DNA from: Peristeroidobacter soli
Lineage (GTDB): Bacteria > Pseudomonadota > Gammaproteobacteria > Steroidobacterales > Steroidobacteraceae
Direction of reading: 5' to 3'
DNA length: 64,000 bases
Assembly (NCBI RefSeq): GCF_004138485.1
Contig: NZ_RYEV01000006.1
Location: forward strand, 558,001-622,000
The first letter of the stretch is position 1, and every line of letters begins with the position of its first letter. The translations under genes and the position numbers were made by a program. Shown here piece after piece: positions 18,614 to 27,091 of the stretch. Under the pieces are notes generated by a model. The model saw only the letters and a list, made by a program, of their open reading frames with translations, did no database searches and had not been told where the DNA came from.

Positions 18614-20232
18614 ATGTTTGTTCCGTGTGGTGGGTGCGATTGCTGAGCCTGTCGTGGCTCGGCATGGTCGCGGTTGCCGATGCCGCGCCCGGCAATGCCT
18701 TGCGCGATCTGGATCGATATGTCGAGCAGGCGCTGGTGGATTGGCAAGTGCCGGGCGCGGCGATCGGCGTCGTGCAGGATGGCAAAGTGATTTATGCGCG
18801 GGGCTTCGGGCAGCGCCAGGTGGGGGCGAAGCCGCGGGTCGATGAGCGGACGCTGTTCCAGATCGGATCGATGACCAAGGCGTTCACGGCCGCCGCCATC
18901 GGGCTGCTGGTGGATGAAGGCCGGCTGAAGTGGGACGACCGGGTCATCGATCATCTGCCGTGGTTTCAGCTCAGCGATGGCTGGCTGACCGAGCATGTCA
19001 CTATTCGCGACTTGCTCGCGCACCGCACCGGCATCGAATCAACGATGATGGTGGTGACTCTGCTGGACGCCAAGGAGATCGTGCGTCGGGCTCGTTACGT
19101 CGAGCCGACCGCGGAGTTTCGCCACCAGTATCTCTACAGCAATCTCATGTATGGCGTGGCGGGACAGGTGATCGAAGCTGTTACCGGTCAACCGTGGGCA
19201 GACTTCGTCAAGCGGCGCCTGCTGGAACCCTTGGAAATGCAGGCCAGCGGCACGAGTCCTTATCAATTTTGGGATGACGCGTACGTCGCGCCGAGTTTTC
19301 ATGGCGTGCCGAGCGCCGGTGCCGTGGTGAATGCGTCGAGCGCGCGTAGTAACAACGTGGCGATGCCTCACTGGCTCACTCCCGAAGGAGTGCGAGTCAT
19401 ACCCTGGCAGTCGTACGACAACGCGGCGGCGGGCGGCGCCATCGTCTCAAATCTGACCGACATGCTGCAGTGGTTGCGGATGCAGCTGGAACAGGGGCGT
19501 GCGAGCGGTGTCCAGATTCTCCGTCCGGACACCGTCGCGGAGATGCACGCGCCACAGATGCTGATGGCGAATTCACCGGATCCGATCTGGGCAGCGGTGC
19601 AACGCGTGAGCCCCACGACCGATCGGCCGTCCTATGCGCTCGGTTGGTTTCACAACGACTATCGCGGCCATGAGTACGTCAGTCACTCCGGCGGCATCCT
19701 CGGCTTTCCTGCGTTCGGCGCGATGTTGCCCGAGCGGCGCATCGGCGTGATCGTGCTGGCGAACAGCTTTGGTCGCGGCAATCTGGCGGCGTTCAACCGG
19801 CTGATTTCTTTTCGAGTGTTCGATGCGTTGCTGGGTCTGCCACGGCACGACTGGAGCGCGGACCTGCTGCAAGTCGTCGAGCAGCGCGAGCAGGAAGCCG
19901 CAGTCGCCGCTCGCGAGCAAGCCGGGCAAAGGCTACCCAACACATCGCCGTCGCTGCCACTGACGGACTACGTCGGTGAATACCAGAATCCGCAGGTGGG
20001 CCGAGTGCACATCGAGCTGGCGGACGGGCAACTCCAGTTGCGTGTGCCGGGCGCGTTCCTGGGGCGGCTGGAACATTGGCATCTCGATACCTTTCGCATG
20101 ATCTGGACCGGTGGCATGGCGGGCCACGCGAGCTTCGCCACTTTCAAAATCGATCCTCGGGGACACGCGGTCACGCTCGATGCCGGTCGCTTGTTCGGCG
20201 GCGAGCTGCAGCGGGTCGAGAGCGGCAACTGA
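18610..20232 (+). CDS. Serine hydrolase, class C beta-lactamase fold, exported
   Basis: A 540-aa protein with a signal peptide (about 1-25, '...VAVADAAPG'). The beta-lactamase-like domain shows SxxK (Ser87-Met-Thr-Lys90 in 'QIGSMTKAF'), the Tyr-x-Asn motif (Tyr176-Ser-Asn178 in 'YLYSNLMYG') and 'SHSGGILGF' as the HxG motif. A C-terminal DUF3471-like beta domain (about 440-540) follows. Relatives include D-aminopeptidases, esterases and penicillin-binding-type hydrolases, so a role in D-amino-acid amide or peptide hydrolysis fits the operon. ATG 18610 overlaps the preceding stop (ATGA). Confidence 0.88.
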   Translation: MNVCSVWWVRLLSLSWLGMVAVADAAPGNALRDLDRYVEQALVDWQVPGAAIGVVQDGKVIYARGFGQRQVGAKPRVDERTLFQIGSMTKAFTAAAIGLLVDEGRLKWDDRVIDHLPWFQLSDGWLTEHVTIRDLLAHRTGIESTMMVVTLLDAKEIVRRARYVEPTAEFRHQYLYSNLMYGVAGQVIEAVTGQPWADFVKRRLLEPLEMQASGTSPYQFWDDAYVAPSFHGVPSAGAVVNASSARSNNVAMPHWLTPEGVRVIPWQSYDNAAAGGAIVSNLTDMLQWLRMQLEQGRASGVQILRPDTVAEMHAPQMLMANSPDPIWAAVQRVSPTTDRPSYALGWFHNDYRGHEYVSHSGGILGFPAFGAMLPERRIGVIVLANSFGRGNLAAFNRLISFRVFDALLGLPRHDWSADLLQVVEQREQEAAVAAREQAGQRLPNTSPSLPLTDYVGEYQNPQVGRVHIELADGQLQLRVPGAFLGRLEHWHLDTFRMIWTGGMAGHASFATFKIDPRGHAVTLDAGRLFGGELQRVESGN

Positions 20233-20241
20233 GGCGGGATC

Positions 20242-21741
20242 ATGTCGAGCACCGCGAATCCTCAGGCCGCGCCGGTGGGTGAGGAAGCCAAGCGCACGCT
20301 CGGCTGCTTCGATGCCACCATGCTGGTCGCCGGGTCGATGATCGGCTCGGGCATCTTCATCGTGTCCGCCGAGATGGCTCGACAGGTCGGCAGTCCCGGC
20401 TGGCTGTTGGCCGCATGGCTCATCACCGGGCTGTTGACCATGGCGGCGGCACTGTCCTATGCCGAGCTGGCGGCGATGATGCCGCGTGCCGGCGGCCAGT
20501 ATGTTTATCTGCGCGAGGCGTGGTCGCCGCTGCTCGGATTCTTGTATGGCTGGACATTGTTTCTAGTCATCCAGACCGGCCTGATCGCCGCGGTCGCAGT
20601 GGCGTTCGCGCGCTTTCTCGAGATTCTCTGGCCGTGGGCCGCGGATCATCGCTATCTGATTCCGCCGATTCATCTGTCGAGCCGCTATGCCGTGTCGTTG
20701 TCGACCGGCCAGGCGGTCGCGGTGCTGCTGATCGCGCTGCTGACCTGGACCAATATCGGCGGCCTGAAATACGGCAAGCTCATCCAGAATCTGTTCACGT
20801 CCGCGAAACTCGGCGCGCTGCTGATCGTGATCGTGCTGGGCGTGCTGATCGGTTGGAACGTCGATGCGGTCCGCGACAACTTCGGCAACCTTTGGGAGCC
20901 GCGCGGCTATACGCCGACGGCGCCGGGGCTGTCGCCGGAGACTTTGTTCGGTTTGATGGTCGCACTTGGCGTCGCGCAGGTCGGGTCGCTGTTCTCCTCG
21001 GATGCCTGGAACAACGTGACGTTCACCGCGGGATCGGTCCGCGACCCGCAACGCAATCTGCCGCGAGCGCTCGCGGCCGGCACCTTGCTGGTGATCGGCA
21101 TCTATCTGTGCGCGAATCTGGCGTATCTGGTGGTGTTGCCCTGGGAACAGATTCAAACCGCGCCGAACGATCGCGTGGCCGCCGTGATGCTCGATGCCAT
21201 GTTCCCTTCATTCGGCGCGGCCGTCATGGCTGTGGCGATCCTGATTTCCACGTTCGGTTGTATCAACGCGCTGGTCATGTCGGGCGGCTGGGCCTATTAC
21301 GCGATGGCACGCGACGGCTTGTTTTTCCGGCGCGCCGAAGCGCTGAATCGCGCGCAGGTGCCGGGCGTCGCACTGGCCATGCAAGGGGTGTGGGCGTCGG
21401 CCTTGGTGCTGATCCGGACCCACGATCCCGCGACCCAGGCCTACGGCAATCTCTATAACAACCTGCTCGACTACACCGTCTCCGCGGCCTTGCTGTTTTA
21501 CGTGCTGACGGTCGCCGGTGTGTTTCGTTTGCGCTGGCTACGACCCGACGTGCCGCGTCCGTATCGTGCCTTCGGCTATCCCATCGTGCCTGCCTTTTAT
21601 ATCTGTGGCGCGGTCGCGATCCTCGGTACCTTGCTTGCGTATCGACCGGCAACGACCCTTCCGGGTTTCCTCATGGTCTTGCTCGGAGCACCGGTCTATT
21701 TCGTATTTCGCCGCAAGTCGACTCAGGCACTGCCGGCGTGA
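20242..21741 (+). CDS. APC-family amino acid permease
   Basis: A 499-aa membrane protein with about 12 helices. The first helix has 'GSMIGSGIFIVSAEMARQVG', the APC substrate-binding signature (GSGIF), and helix 3 has 'YAELAAMMPRAGGQYVYLRE'. The closest in style are LAT-like and putrescine/amino-acid antiporters. It lies 9 bases after the serine hydrolase and should carry the released amino acid across the inner membrane. The substrate is not readable. Confidence 0.92.
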   Translation: MSSTANPQAAPVGEEAKRTLGCFDATMLVAGSMIGSGIFIVSAEMARQVGSPGWLLAAWLITGLLTMAAALSYAELAAMMPRAGGQYVYLREAWSPLLGFLYGWTLFLVIQTGLIAAVAVAFARFLEILWPWAADHRYLIPPIHLSSRYAVSLSTGQAVAVLLIALLTWTNIGGLKYGKLIQNLFTSAKLGALLIVIVLGVLIGWNVDAVRDNFGNLWEPRGYTPTAPGLSPETLFGLMVALGVAQVGSLFSSDAWNNVTFTAGSVRDPQRNLPRALAAGTLLVIGIYLCANLAYLVVLPWEQIQTAPNDRVAAVMLDAMFPSFGAAVMAVAILISTFGCINALVMSGGWAYYAMARDGLFFRRAEALNRAQVPGVALAMQGVWASALVLIRTHDPATQAYGNLYNNLLDYTVSAALLFYVLTVAGVFRLRWLRPDVPRPYRAFGYPIVPAFYICGAVAILGTLLAYRPATTLPGFLMVLLGAPVYFVFRRKSTQALPA

Positions 21742-21808
21742 GCGCACGCCTCGCGGCATCGTCGGGGTCGGAATCGTCGTGTCCTGGCCGGATCGTGGAG
21801 CTTTATTG

Positions 21809-23362
21809 ATGATCAAGAACAAGGGTCGCTGGCTGTGCCGTACTGGCGCTCTAATCCTCGGATGCCGGGCGCTGCTGCCAGTGGGCGAGACGGCTCGCGC
21901 CGAGTCGGCCGCGACGAAACTGGCTCTGGAGCGTGACAATGGCCCTGCGCCGCAGTTCACCGTGTACCAGCCGGAAGTGTTCGCAGCGCCGGGCGCGTTG
22001 GCGAATGCCTGGGCGGATTTCGACAACGATGGCGATCTCGATCTGGCGGTTTCGTTCAAGAGTGGCGAGGTGCGGCTCTATCGCAACGATCGTGGCAGCT
22101 TCAGCAATGTCGGCGCCACGCTCGGTCTGCCCACGCAAGGCGATGAGGTCCGCGGATTGTCCTGGGGCGATTACGACGCGGACGGCTTCCTCGATTTGTA
22201 TGCAGGCACGCGCAAGGTGCCCATCGCCAGTCGCAACCTGCTCTATCGCAACGATGCGGGCCGAGGGTTTGTCGAGGTGGCGGAAGCCGCCGGCGTGGCC
22301 ATGCCCGGCGTCAGCAGCCGCCAATCCAACTGGATCGACTACGACAACGACGGCGACCTGGATCTGTTCGTGGCCAATCGCATCGGCGAGAACGGTTTGT
22401 TCCGCAACGACGGTGGCAAGTTCGTGAGCGTCGCCAAGGAACTCGGGCTGGCCGACGTCCGCCGCTCGGTGGGCGCTTGCTGGTTCGACATGGATCAGGA
22501 CGGCGACCTGGATGTATTCGTCGCCAATCAGGAGGGCGACAAGGATGCCCTGTATCGCAACGATGGCGGCCGGTTCACCGATGTCGCGCCCGAGCTGAAC
22601 ATGGATCAGCCGCAGCGTCGACTCGCCGAGGGCGGTGTCGGTTGCACGGTCGGCGATTACGACAACGACGGCGATCTGGATTTGTTCGTGGCCTCGTATG
22701 GATTGAATCTTTTGTATCGCAATGACGGCGGCGGCCGATTCGTCGATGTCGCCAGGGAGCTCGGCATCACTGAGCGGGGGCTCGCGGTCGCAGCGAGTTG
22801 GGGCGACTACGATCTGGATGGTCTGCTCGACCTCTACATCGCCGGTTACGTGCGTGGCGCGAACGGGCTGGAGCCGAAAGATCTGCTCCTGCGCAACACG
22901 GGGCACGGGTTCGTCAATGTGATAGCCGCGACCGATGTGTTGAACCACGCCGATCACGGTGTGCAGTGGGCGGATTTCGATGGTGACGGCGATCTGGACC
23001 TGTCGCTCACCGACAGTCGCGATGCCGGCCGTCATTGGGTGCTGAAGAACGAAGTTGCACGCCGGGATGCGCCGCGCTCGCTGCAGGTCACGGTGCTTGA
23101 TCGACAGGGCCGCCACTCTCGCGCGGGTGCCGAGGTACGTCTGTTCGATGCGGCGGGCAAGGTGCTGGGGACGCGTTTGGTGACGACGGGCGAGGGCTAC
23201 GACTCGCAAAGCGTGCAGCCGGTGCATTTCGGCCTGCCTCGAACCGAACGCGTTACCGTCGAGGTGACTTTCCTGGGGCCCGCAGGACGCACGCGCCAGT
23301 ACGTTCGCAATGTCGATCCCGCGCGCTTTGCCGGCAGCTCCCTGGTCGTGAGGCAGAACTGA
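21809..23362 (+). CDS. Exported FG-GAP/VCBS repeat protein with ASPIC/UnbV domain
   Basis: A 517-aa protein with an N-terminal hydrophobic export segment (about 8-31). At least seven calcium-type loops follow: DFDNDGDLDL, DYDADGFLDLY, DYDNDGDLDLF, DMDQDGDLDVF, a second DYDNDGDLDLF, DYDLDGLLDLY and DFDGDGDLDL. Each is spaced as a blade of an integrin-alpha-like propeller. The C-terminal about 100 residues ('LQVTVLDRQGRHSRAGAEVR', 'SVQPVHFGLP') match the ASPIC/UnbV domain of CRTAC1-type proteins. Its role in a peptide operon is not known; adhesion or substrate capture at the surface are options. ATG 21809 was chosen because GTGGAG and the signal peptide follow the permease stop. Confidence 0.85.
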   Translation: MIKNKGRWLCRTGALILGCRALLPVGETARAESAATKLALERDNGPAPQFTVYQPEVFAAPGALANAWADFDNDGDLDLAVSFKSGEVRLYRNDRGSFSNVGATLGLPTQGDEVRGLSWGDYDADGFLDLYAGTRKVPIASRNLLYRNDAGRGFVEVAEAAGVAMPGVSSRQSNWIDYDNDGDLDLFVANRIGENGLFRNDGGKFVSVAKELGLADVRRSVGACWFDMDQDGDLDVFVANQEGDKDALYRNDGGRFTDVAPELNMDQPQRRLAEGGVGCTVGDYDNDGDLDLFVASYGLNLLYRNDGGGRFVDVARELGITERGLAVAASWGDYDLDGLLDLYIAGYVRGANGLEPKDLLLRNTGHGFVNVIAATDVLNHADHGVQWADFDGDGDLDLSLTDSRDAGRHWVLKNEVARRDAPRSLQVTVLDRQGRHSRAGAEVRLFDAAGKVLGTRLVTTGEGYDSQSVQPVHFGLPRTERVTVEVTFLGPAGRTRQYVRNVDPARFAGSSLVVRQN

Positions 23363-23363
23363 G

Positions 23364-25109
23364 ATGAGTAGAACGACGATTAAAAAATGTCTGCTGTTGT
23401 TCGTTGTGTTGATGACGGCCGCGGCACTGACGCGCGCCGACGATGCTGGCATCGTTGTCGACTACAACGTGATGGTACCGATGCGCGACGGCGTCCGTTT
23501 GTCCACGGACATTCATCGTCCGGCGGGTGACGGACGGTATCCGGTCATTCTGGTGCGCGATCCGTATCACAACGGAGCGGAGCAGACCTGGGTCGAGGCC
23601 GGGCAGCGATGGGTACGACGCGGTTACGTGTTCGTGCATCAGAACGTACGCGGACGTGTCGATTCGGAAGGGGCGTTCTATCCGTACTCCTCGGAGGCAG
23701 CGGATGGTTACGACGCTCAGCAGTGGGCCGCGGCCCAATCCTGGTCGAATGGAAAAGTCGGGACGCAGGGTCTTTCGTACCTGGCGTCGACTCAATGGTT
23801 GAGTGCGCATCTACGCGCACCCGCACTCGCGACGATGGTTCCGACCATGACGCCTTTCAACTACTACCAGGATGTCGCGTATCCAGGCGGGGCGCTTTCA
23901 CTCGGTTCGCGGCTCGGCTGGGCGGCATTGATGGGGTCGCGCACCAACCAGGAACCGCAGCGAGATTGGCAACCGGTGTTGCGGCATCTGCCATTGCAGA
24001 CCATGGATACAGCGCTGGGCGTGTCGTTGCCGCATTGGCGTGACTGGATCGCTCATCCCACCTACGACAGCTACTGGCAGCAGTTCGACGTCGCCGCCCG
24101 GGTCGGTGAGATCGACGTGCCTGCCTTCAATATCGGTGGCTGGTACGACGTGTTTCTACGAGGCACGTTGTCGAGCTACACCCACATGCGCAAACAGGCA
24201 CGCAGCGAACATGCGCGAGCTCATCAAAAACTTCTCATCGGCCCCTGGCGGCATACACCCCAGCCGGCAACCGCGCTCGGCGAGCTGGATTTCGGGCCCG
24301 ACGCGGTCCCCGATCTGGAAGGATTGCATGCGCGCTGGTTCGATCATTGGTTGAAGGGCAACGAGGACGGCTTCATCGACGAGCCGCCGGTGCGGATTTT
24401 CGTGATGGGCGAGAACCGCTGGCGCTCCGAACAGGAATGGCCGCTGGCCCGGACGCAGTACACGAAGTATTACTTCCACAGCGGAGGCAAGGCGAATGGC
24501 CCCGGCGGCGACGGCGTGCTCGAAGCGCGCAAACCGACCTCCCGCCAGCCCACCGATGACTACGTCTACGATCCGATGAACCCGGTGCCCACGCTCGGCG
24601 GCAATCTGATGTTCAAGCCCACGCCGGCGGGTCCGTACGATCAGGCCAAGCTCGGCGAGCGCGATGATATTCTGGTGTTCACATCGGCGCCGCTGTCGCG
24701 CGACCTGGAAGTGACCGGGCCTGTCACTGTCACCCTGTACGCCGCGTCCTCGGCCAGGGATACGGACTTCACCGCGAAACTCGTCGATGTCCACCCCGAC
24801 GGCAAGGCCTACAATCTCGCGGATGGCATCATTCGCGCGCGCTACCGGGAGTCATTCGAAACACCCACGTTGCTGAGCCCGGGTCGAATCTATGAGTACA
24901 CCATCGATCTGTGGGCGACCAGCAATGTATTCAAACGAGGACATCGCGTTCGGGTGGATATTTCCAGCAGCAACTTTCCGCGCTTCGATCGCAATCCCAA
25001 CACCGGCGGCGAGTTCGGTATGGAGACGCGTATGCAGATGGCAACTCAGACCATTCATCACTCGCGCGAGTACCCGTCGCACATCACGCTGCCGGTGATT
25101 CCGAGATAG
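23364..25109 (+). CDS. CocE/NonD family hydrolase (X-Pro dipeptidyl-peptidase S15 type), exported
   Basis: A 581-aa protein with a signal peptide (about 1-25, '...AAALTRADD'). The S15/CocE layout is clear: 'YNVMVPMRDGVRLSTDI' at the start of the hydrolase domain, nucleophile Ser138 in 'GTQGLSYLAST' (the usual GxSYxG ends in Ala here), 'VPAFNIGGWYDVFLRGT' with the acid residue, 'LLIGPWRHTP' near the catalytic His, and a C-terminal jelly-roll ('VTVTLYAASSARDTDFTAKL'). The family cleaves amides and esters including cocaine, glutaryl amides and X-Pro peptides. The start is 2 bases after the preceding stop. A close relative sits at 52252. Confidence 0.9.
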   Translation: MSRTTIKKCLLLFVVLMTAAALTRADDAGIVVDYNVMVPMRDGVRLSTDIHRPAGDGRYPVILVRDPYHNGAEQTWVEAGQRWVRRGYVFVHQNVRGRVDSEGAFYPYSSEAADGYDAQQWAAAQSWSNGKVGTQGLSYLASTQWLSAHLRAPALATMVPTMTPFNYYQDVAYPGGALSLGSRLGWAALMGSRTNQEPQRDWQPVLRHLPLQTMDTALGVSLPHWRDWIAHPTYDSYWQQFDVAARVGEIDVPAFNIGGWYDVFLRGTLSSYTHMRKQARSEHARAHQKLLIGPWRHTPQPATALGELDFGPDAVPDLEGLHARWFDHWLKGNEDGFIDEPPVRIFVMGENRWRSEQEWPLARTQYTKYYFHSGGKANGPGGDGVLEARKPTSRQPTDDYVYDPMNPVPTLGGNLMFKPTPAGPYDQAKLGERDDILVFTSAPLSRDLEVTGPVTVTLYAASSARDTDFTAKLVDVHPDGKAYNLADGIIRARYRESFETPTLLSPGRIYEYTIDLWATSNVFKRGHRVRVDISSSNFPRFDRNPNTGGEFGMETRMQMATQTIHHSREYPSHITLPVIPR

Positions 25110-25158
25110 CCTGGCTGGCATCAGCGACCTGCGCCGCCGAAGCCTGTAAGCTCCGGCA

Positions 25159-25686
25159 ATGCGCGCGAAACCACTGGAACTCCGGCAGCGGCGTGCCGCG
25201 ATTGGGATCGCGGTTCTCGTCGGTGTCGCCATTGCCCTGGCGGTCGGGTGGGACTCCTTTGAGCGCAGCCGGATCCACTCGGTCGAATTGGGTGACGGCG
25301 TGCTCGCTCGGGTTCTTGGGCGCAGCCAGCTCGAGCCGAGCGCGGGCTCCGAGCACAAATTATGGCTGGACGGCGAGGCGGTGATCGACACGTCGGCGAC
25401 CGCGACGCTGACCCTGCGCTCGACGCTGTTGGAAGTCGTCGTGGAGGGCGACGAGCCCGCGCGCTTCTACATCGACGCTCACGCCAAGCAGCCCGGTGCG
25501 CAAGTTCTGGTGCTGCGTGGTCACCTTCGAGTCGGCAAGGCCTACGCCTCGCCGAGGCCCGAGTCGCACCGCCTCGGTCCCGGCGAGATGCTCATGGTGA
25601 ATCGCGACATCGATTTCGTGGAGAACGAGAAGTTCACCCCGGCCGAGCTGCCCGACTGGGTGCGCGGCGATTATTCGGCGCGCTAG
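25159..25686 (+). CDS. Orphan FecR-like membrane protein lacking the sigma-binding domain
   Basis: A 175-aa protein. One N-terminal transmembrane helix (about 13-31, 'AAIGIAVLVGVAIALAVG') is followed by a periplasmic domain with FecR-like rhythm: 'LWLDGEAVIDTS', 'FYIDAHAKQPGAQVLVLRGH' and 'HRLGPGEMLMVN'. No DUF4880-like cytoplasmic part precedes the helix, so it cannot hold a sigma factor in the usual way. It is followed by a broken sigma gene and a broken receptor gene, so it is probably the surviving piece of a decayed signalling locus. It may still be expressed from the operon upstream (49-base gap). Confidence 0.65.
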   Translation: MRAKPLELRQRRAAIGIAVLVGVAIALAVGWDSFERSRIHSVELGDGVLARVLGRSQLEPSAGSEHKLWLDGEAVIDTSATATLTLRSTLLEVVVEGDEPARFYIDAHAKQPGAQVLVLRGHLRVGKAYASPRPESHRLGPGEMLMVNRDIDFVENEKFTPAELPDWVRGDYSAR

Positions 25687-25752
25687 GGTAGTGTTTTGCC
25701 GTTCTGGTTCATCCCCTATCTTGCGTTCCCTTGATTTCGAGCCGCACAGACC

Positions 25753-25950
25753 TTGGACCCCGCCTTCCGCCATCGCTGGGTGATCGGCCACATCCTTCCG
25801 CACGAGCCGGAGGTGCGTGGCTGGCTGCGCCGTCAGGTGCGGAGTTTGAGTGCAGCCGATGTCGACGATGTGATTCAAGAGGCCTACAGCCGCCTCTACG
25901 GCGCGGATCTCGGCGAGATCGCCAGCGGCCGCAGCTACCTGTGTGTCCGA
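25753..25950 (+). pseudogene. ECF sigma factor remnant (region 2 only)
   Basis: From a TTG at 25753 the frame gives about 65 residues typical of ECF sigma region 2: 'RGWLRRQVRSLSAADVDDVI', 'QEAYSRLYGADLGEIASGRS', 'YLC'. Region 4 is missing. The same frame runs straight into TonB-receptor sequence after 'VRRRRRRSNA', so a deletion has fused the two. It cannot make a working sigma factor. Confidence 0.75.
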
Positions 25951-25964
25951 CGACGACGGCGACG

Positions 25965-26560
25965 CAGCAACGCGCTCATTTCAGAGTTGAACAGTCCGAA
26001 GTACGACGTCGTGAACGCAGTACTGCGTCTGGATCTGGGCTGGGGTTCGCTGGTCAACAGCTTCGGTTATCTGAATGCGCAGAACGATACGACCACCGAC
26101 CTGTCGTCTGTGTATGTGCCGCTGCTGCCGCTGCTCGGCTTTCCCAACGGCTTCATCACCAGCGTGGGGCTGGGCTCGACTTCCAACATCGATGTCTACA
26201 CGGACGAAATTCGACTGGCGTCGAATCCTGGCGGCGTGCTCGACTGGACCGTGGGACTGTACGGCCGGCAGTTGGATCGCGACGGAATATCCAGAACCAC
26301 GACGGCGCTGGCAGCGCTCCCTTCGATCTCATCTCGGCCAGTGCCACGAGCGAGTCCACGGCATGGGCGGCTTTCGGTGAGTTGGCGTGGCACGCCACTG
26401 ATCGGCTCACTCTGATTGGTGGACTTCGCTATTACGATGAGAAGCGCACGCTCACGGCGACGTCGGCCAGCTTCGGTCTGCCGGCCAGCAACGCCAATGA
26501 AGGCACTTTTACGAGCGTGAATCCACGCGTCAACGTGAGCTACAAGCTCTCGCAGGATGC
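25965..26560 (+). pseudogene. TonB-dependent receptor remnant (barrel middle, frameshifted)
   Basis: The first part (about 25965-26310) reads 'LRLDLGWGSLVNSFGYLNAQ' and 'NIDVYTDEIRLASNPGGVLD' in the sigma-remnant frame. It continues from about 26318 in another frame with 'TAWAAFGELAWHATDRLTLI', 'GGLRYYDEKRTL' and 'NPRVNVSYKLS'. These are typical TonB-receptor barrel segments. Signal peptide, plug and C-terminus are absent, and there is a frameshift near 26300-26325. It ends abruptly at about 26560, where DUF885-like sequence begins in frame. Confidence 0.75.
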
Positions 26561-26730
26561 GATGGCTGCTTTGGCTGAGAAGGGGCGGGCACTCGTCGAG
26601 GAAATAGTGAAGCCTGCTTTCGTTTCTTATGCCGAGTACCTCGAGAGAGAGGTGTTGCCCGTTGCGCGCGACAGCTTGGCCTGCACGGCCGACATGGATG
26701 GCGGTCGACTGTACAGCTACCACATTGGCA
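26560..26730 (+). pseudogene. DUF885-like fragment
   Basis: About 57 residues ('ALAEKGRALVEEIVKPAFVS', 'YAEYLEREVLPVARDSLACT', 'ADMDGGRLYSYHIG') resemble the stretch of DUF885 peptidase-like proteins in which a helix ending in LP-AR precedes a PdG-x-x-Y turn. It is joined in frame to receptor sequence before it and oxidase sequence after it. Nothing of the HEx2H-type remainder is present. Identification is by pattern only. Confidence 0.5.
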
Positions 26731-27036
26731 GATACATCACGATCGGTCCGTCGCCAGACGCGAAGGCACGGGTGGCGCGGGCCATCGAGCAATTGCGTCC
26801 GTTGTTCGGCGAACGACTGAGCGTCGGAACAGCCGTTCGCGAGCAACACGGTCGTGGCGAAGCGTTCGCGCAAGGATATCCGCCCGACGCAGTGATCTGG
26901 CCTCTCAGCGCCGGGCAAGCGCGACAAACTGATCGACGAGTTCGGCCCGGCCGCGGTCGAGCTCATGTGCAAGCTCAAGGATGCCTGGGACCCGAACGGC
27001 ATCCTGAATCCCGGCAAAGTGTTCGATCTGAAATAG
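26731..27036 (+). pseudogene. FAD-linked oxidase (glycolate / D-lactate dehydrogenase type) with large internal deletion
   Basis: The N-terminal part (about 26750-26912) reads 'LRPLFGERLSVGTAVREQHG' and 'YPPDAVIWPLSA', as at the start of the FAD_binding_4 domain of cytochrome-linked D-lactate dehydrogenases. At about 26915 the frame changes, and the sequence resumes with the extreme C-terminus 'KRDKLIDEFGPAAVELMCKL', 'KDAWDPNGILNPGKVFDLK' and a TAG at 27034. Some 350-400 residues between are lost. Confidence 0.75.
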
Positions 27037-27040
27037 CGGG

Positions 27041-27075
27041 AAAAGCAAACGGCCCGAGGAGGGCTCCCCGGGCCG
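27041..27075 (-). terminator. Rho-independent terminator of aceA
   Basis: On the minus strand, just after the aceA stop, CGGCCCG/CGGGCCG arms (27069-27075 and 27050-27056) extend inward through GGAG/CTCC with one mismatch. The hairpin is followed by GTTTGCTTTT. It is strong and correctly placed. Confidence 0.85.
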
Positions 27076-27091
27076 CCCGATCAACAGTCTC

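Noticed and set aside
22000-23040. Repeated GACAACGACGGCGA-like DNA as a repeat element
   Set aside because: The repeats are codons of the calcium-binding loops in the FG-GAP protein, not a separate DNA element.
21851-23452. 533-codon minus-strand frame opposite the FG-GAP gene
   Set aside because: Its repeats are the reverse reading of the calcium-loop repeats; the plus-strand protein is clearly real.
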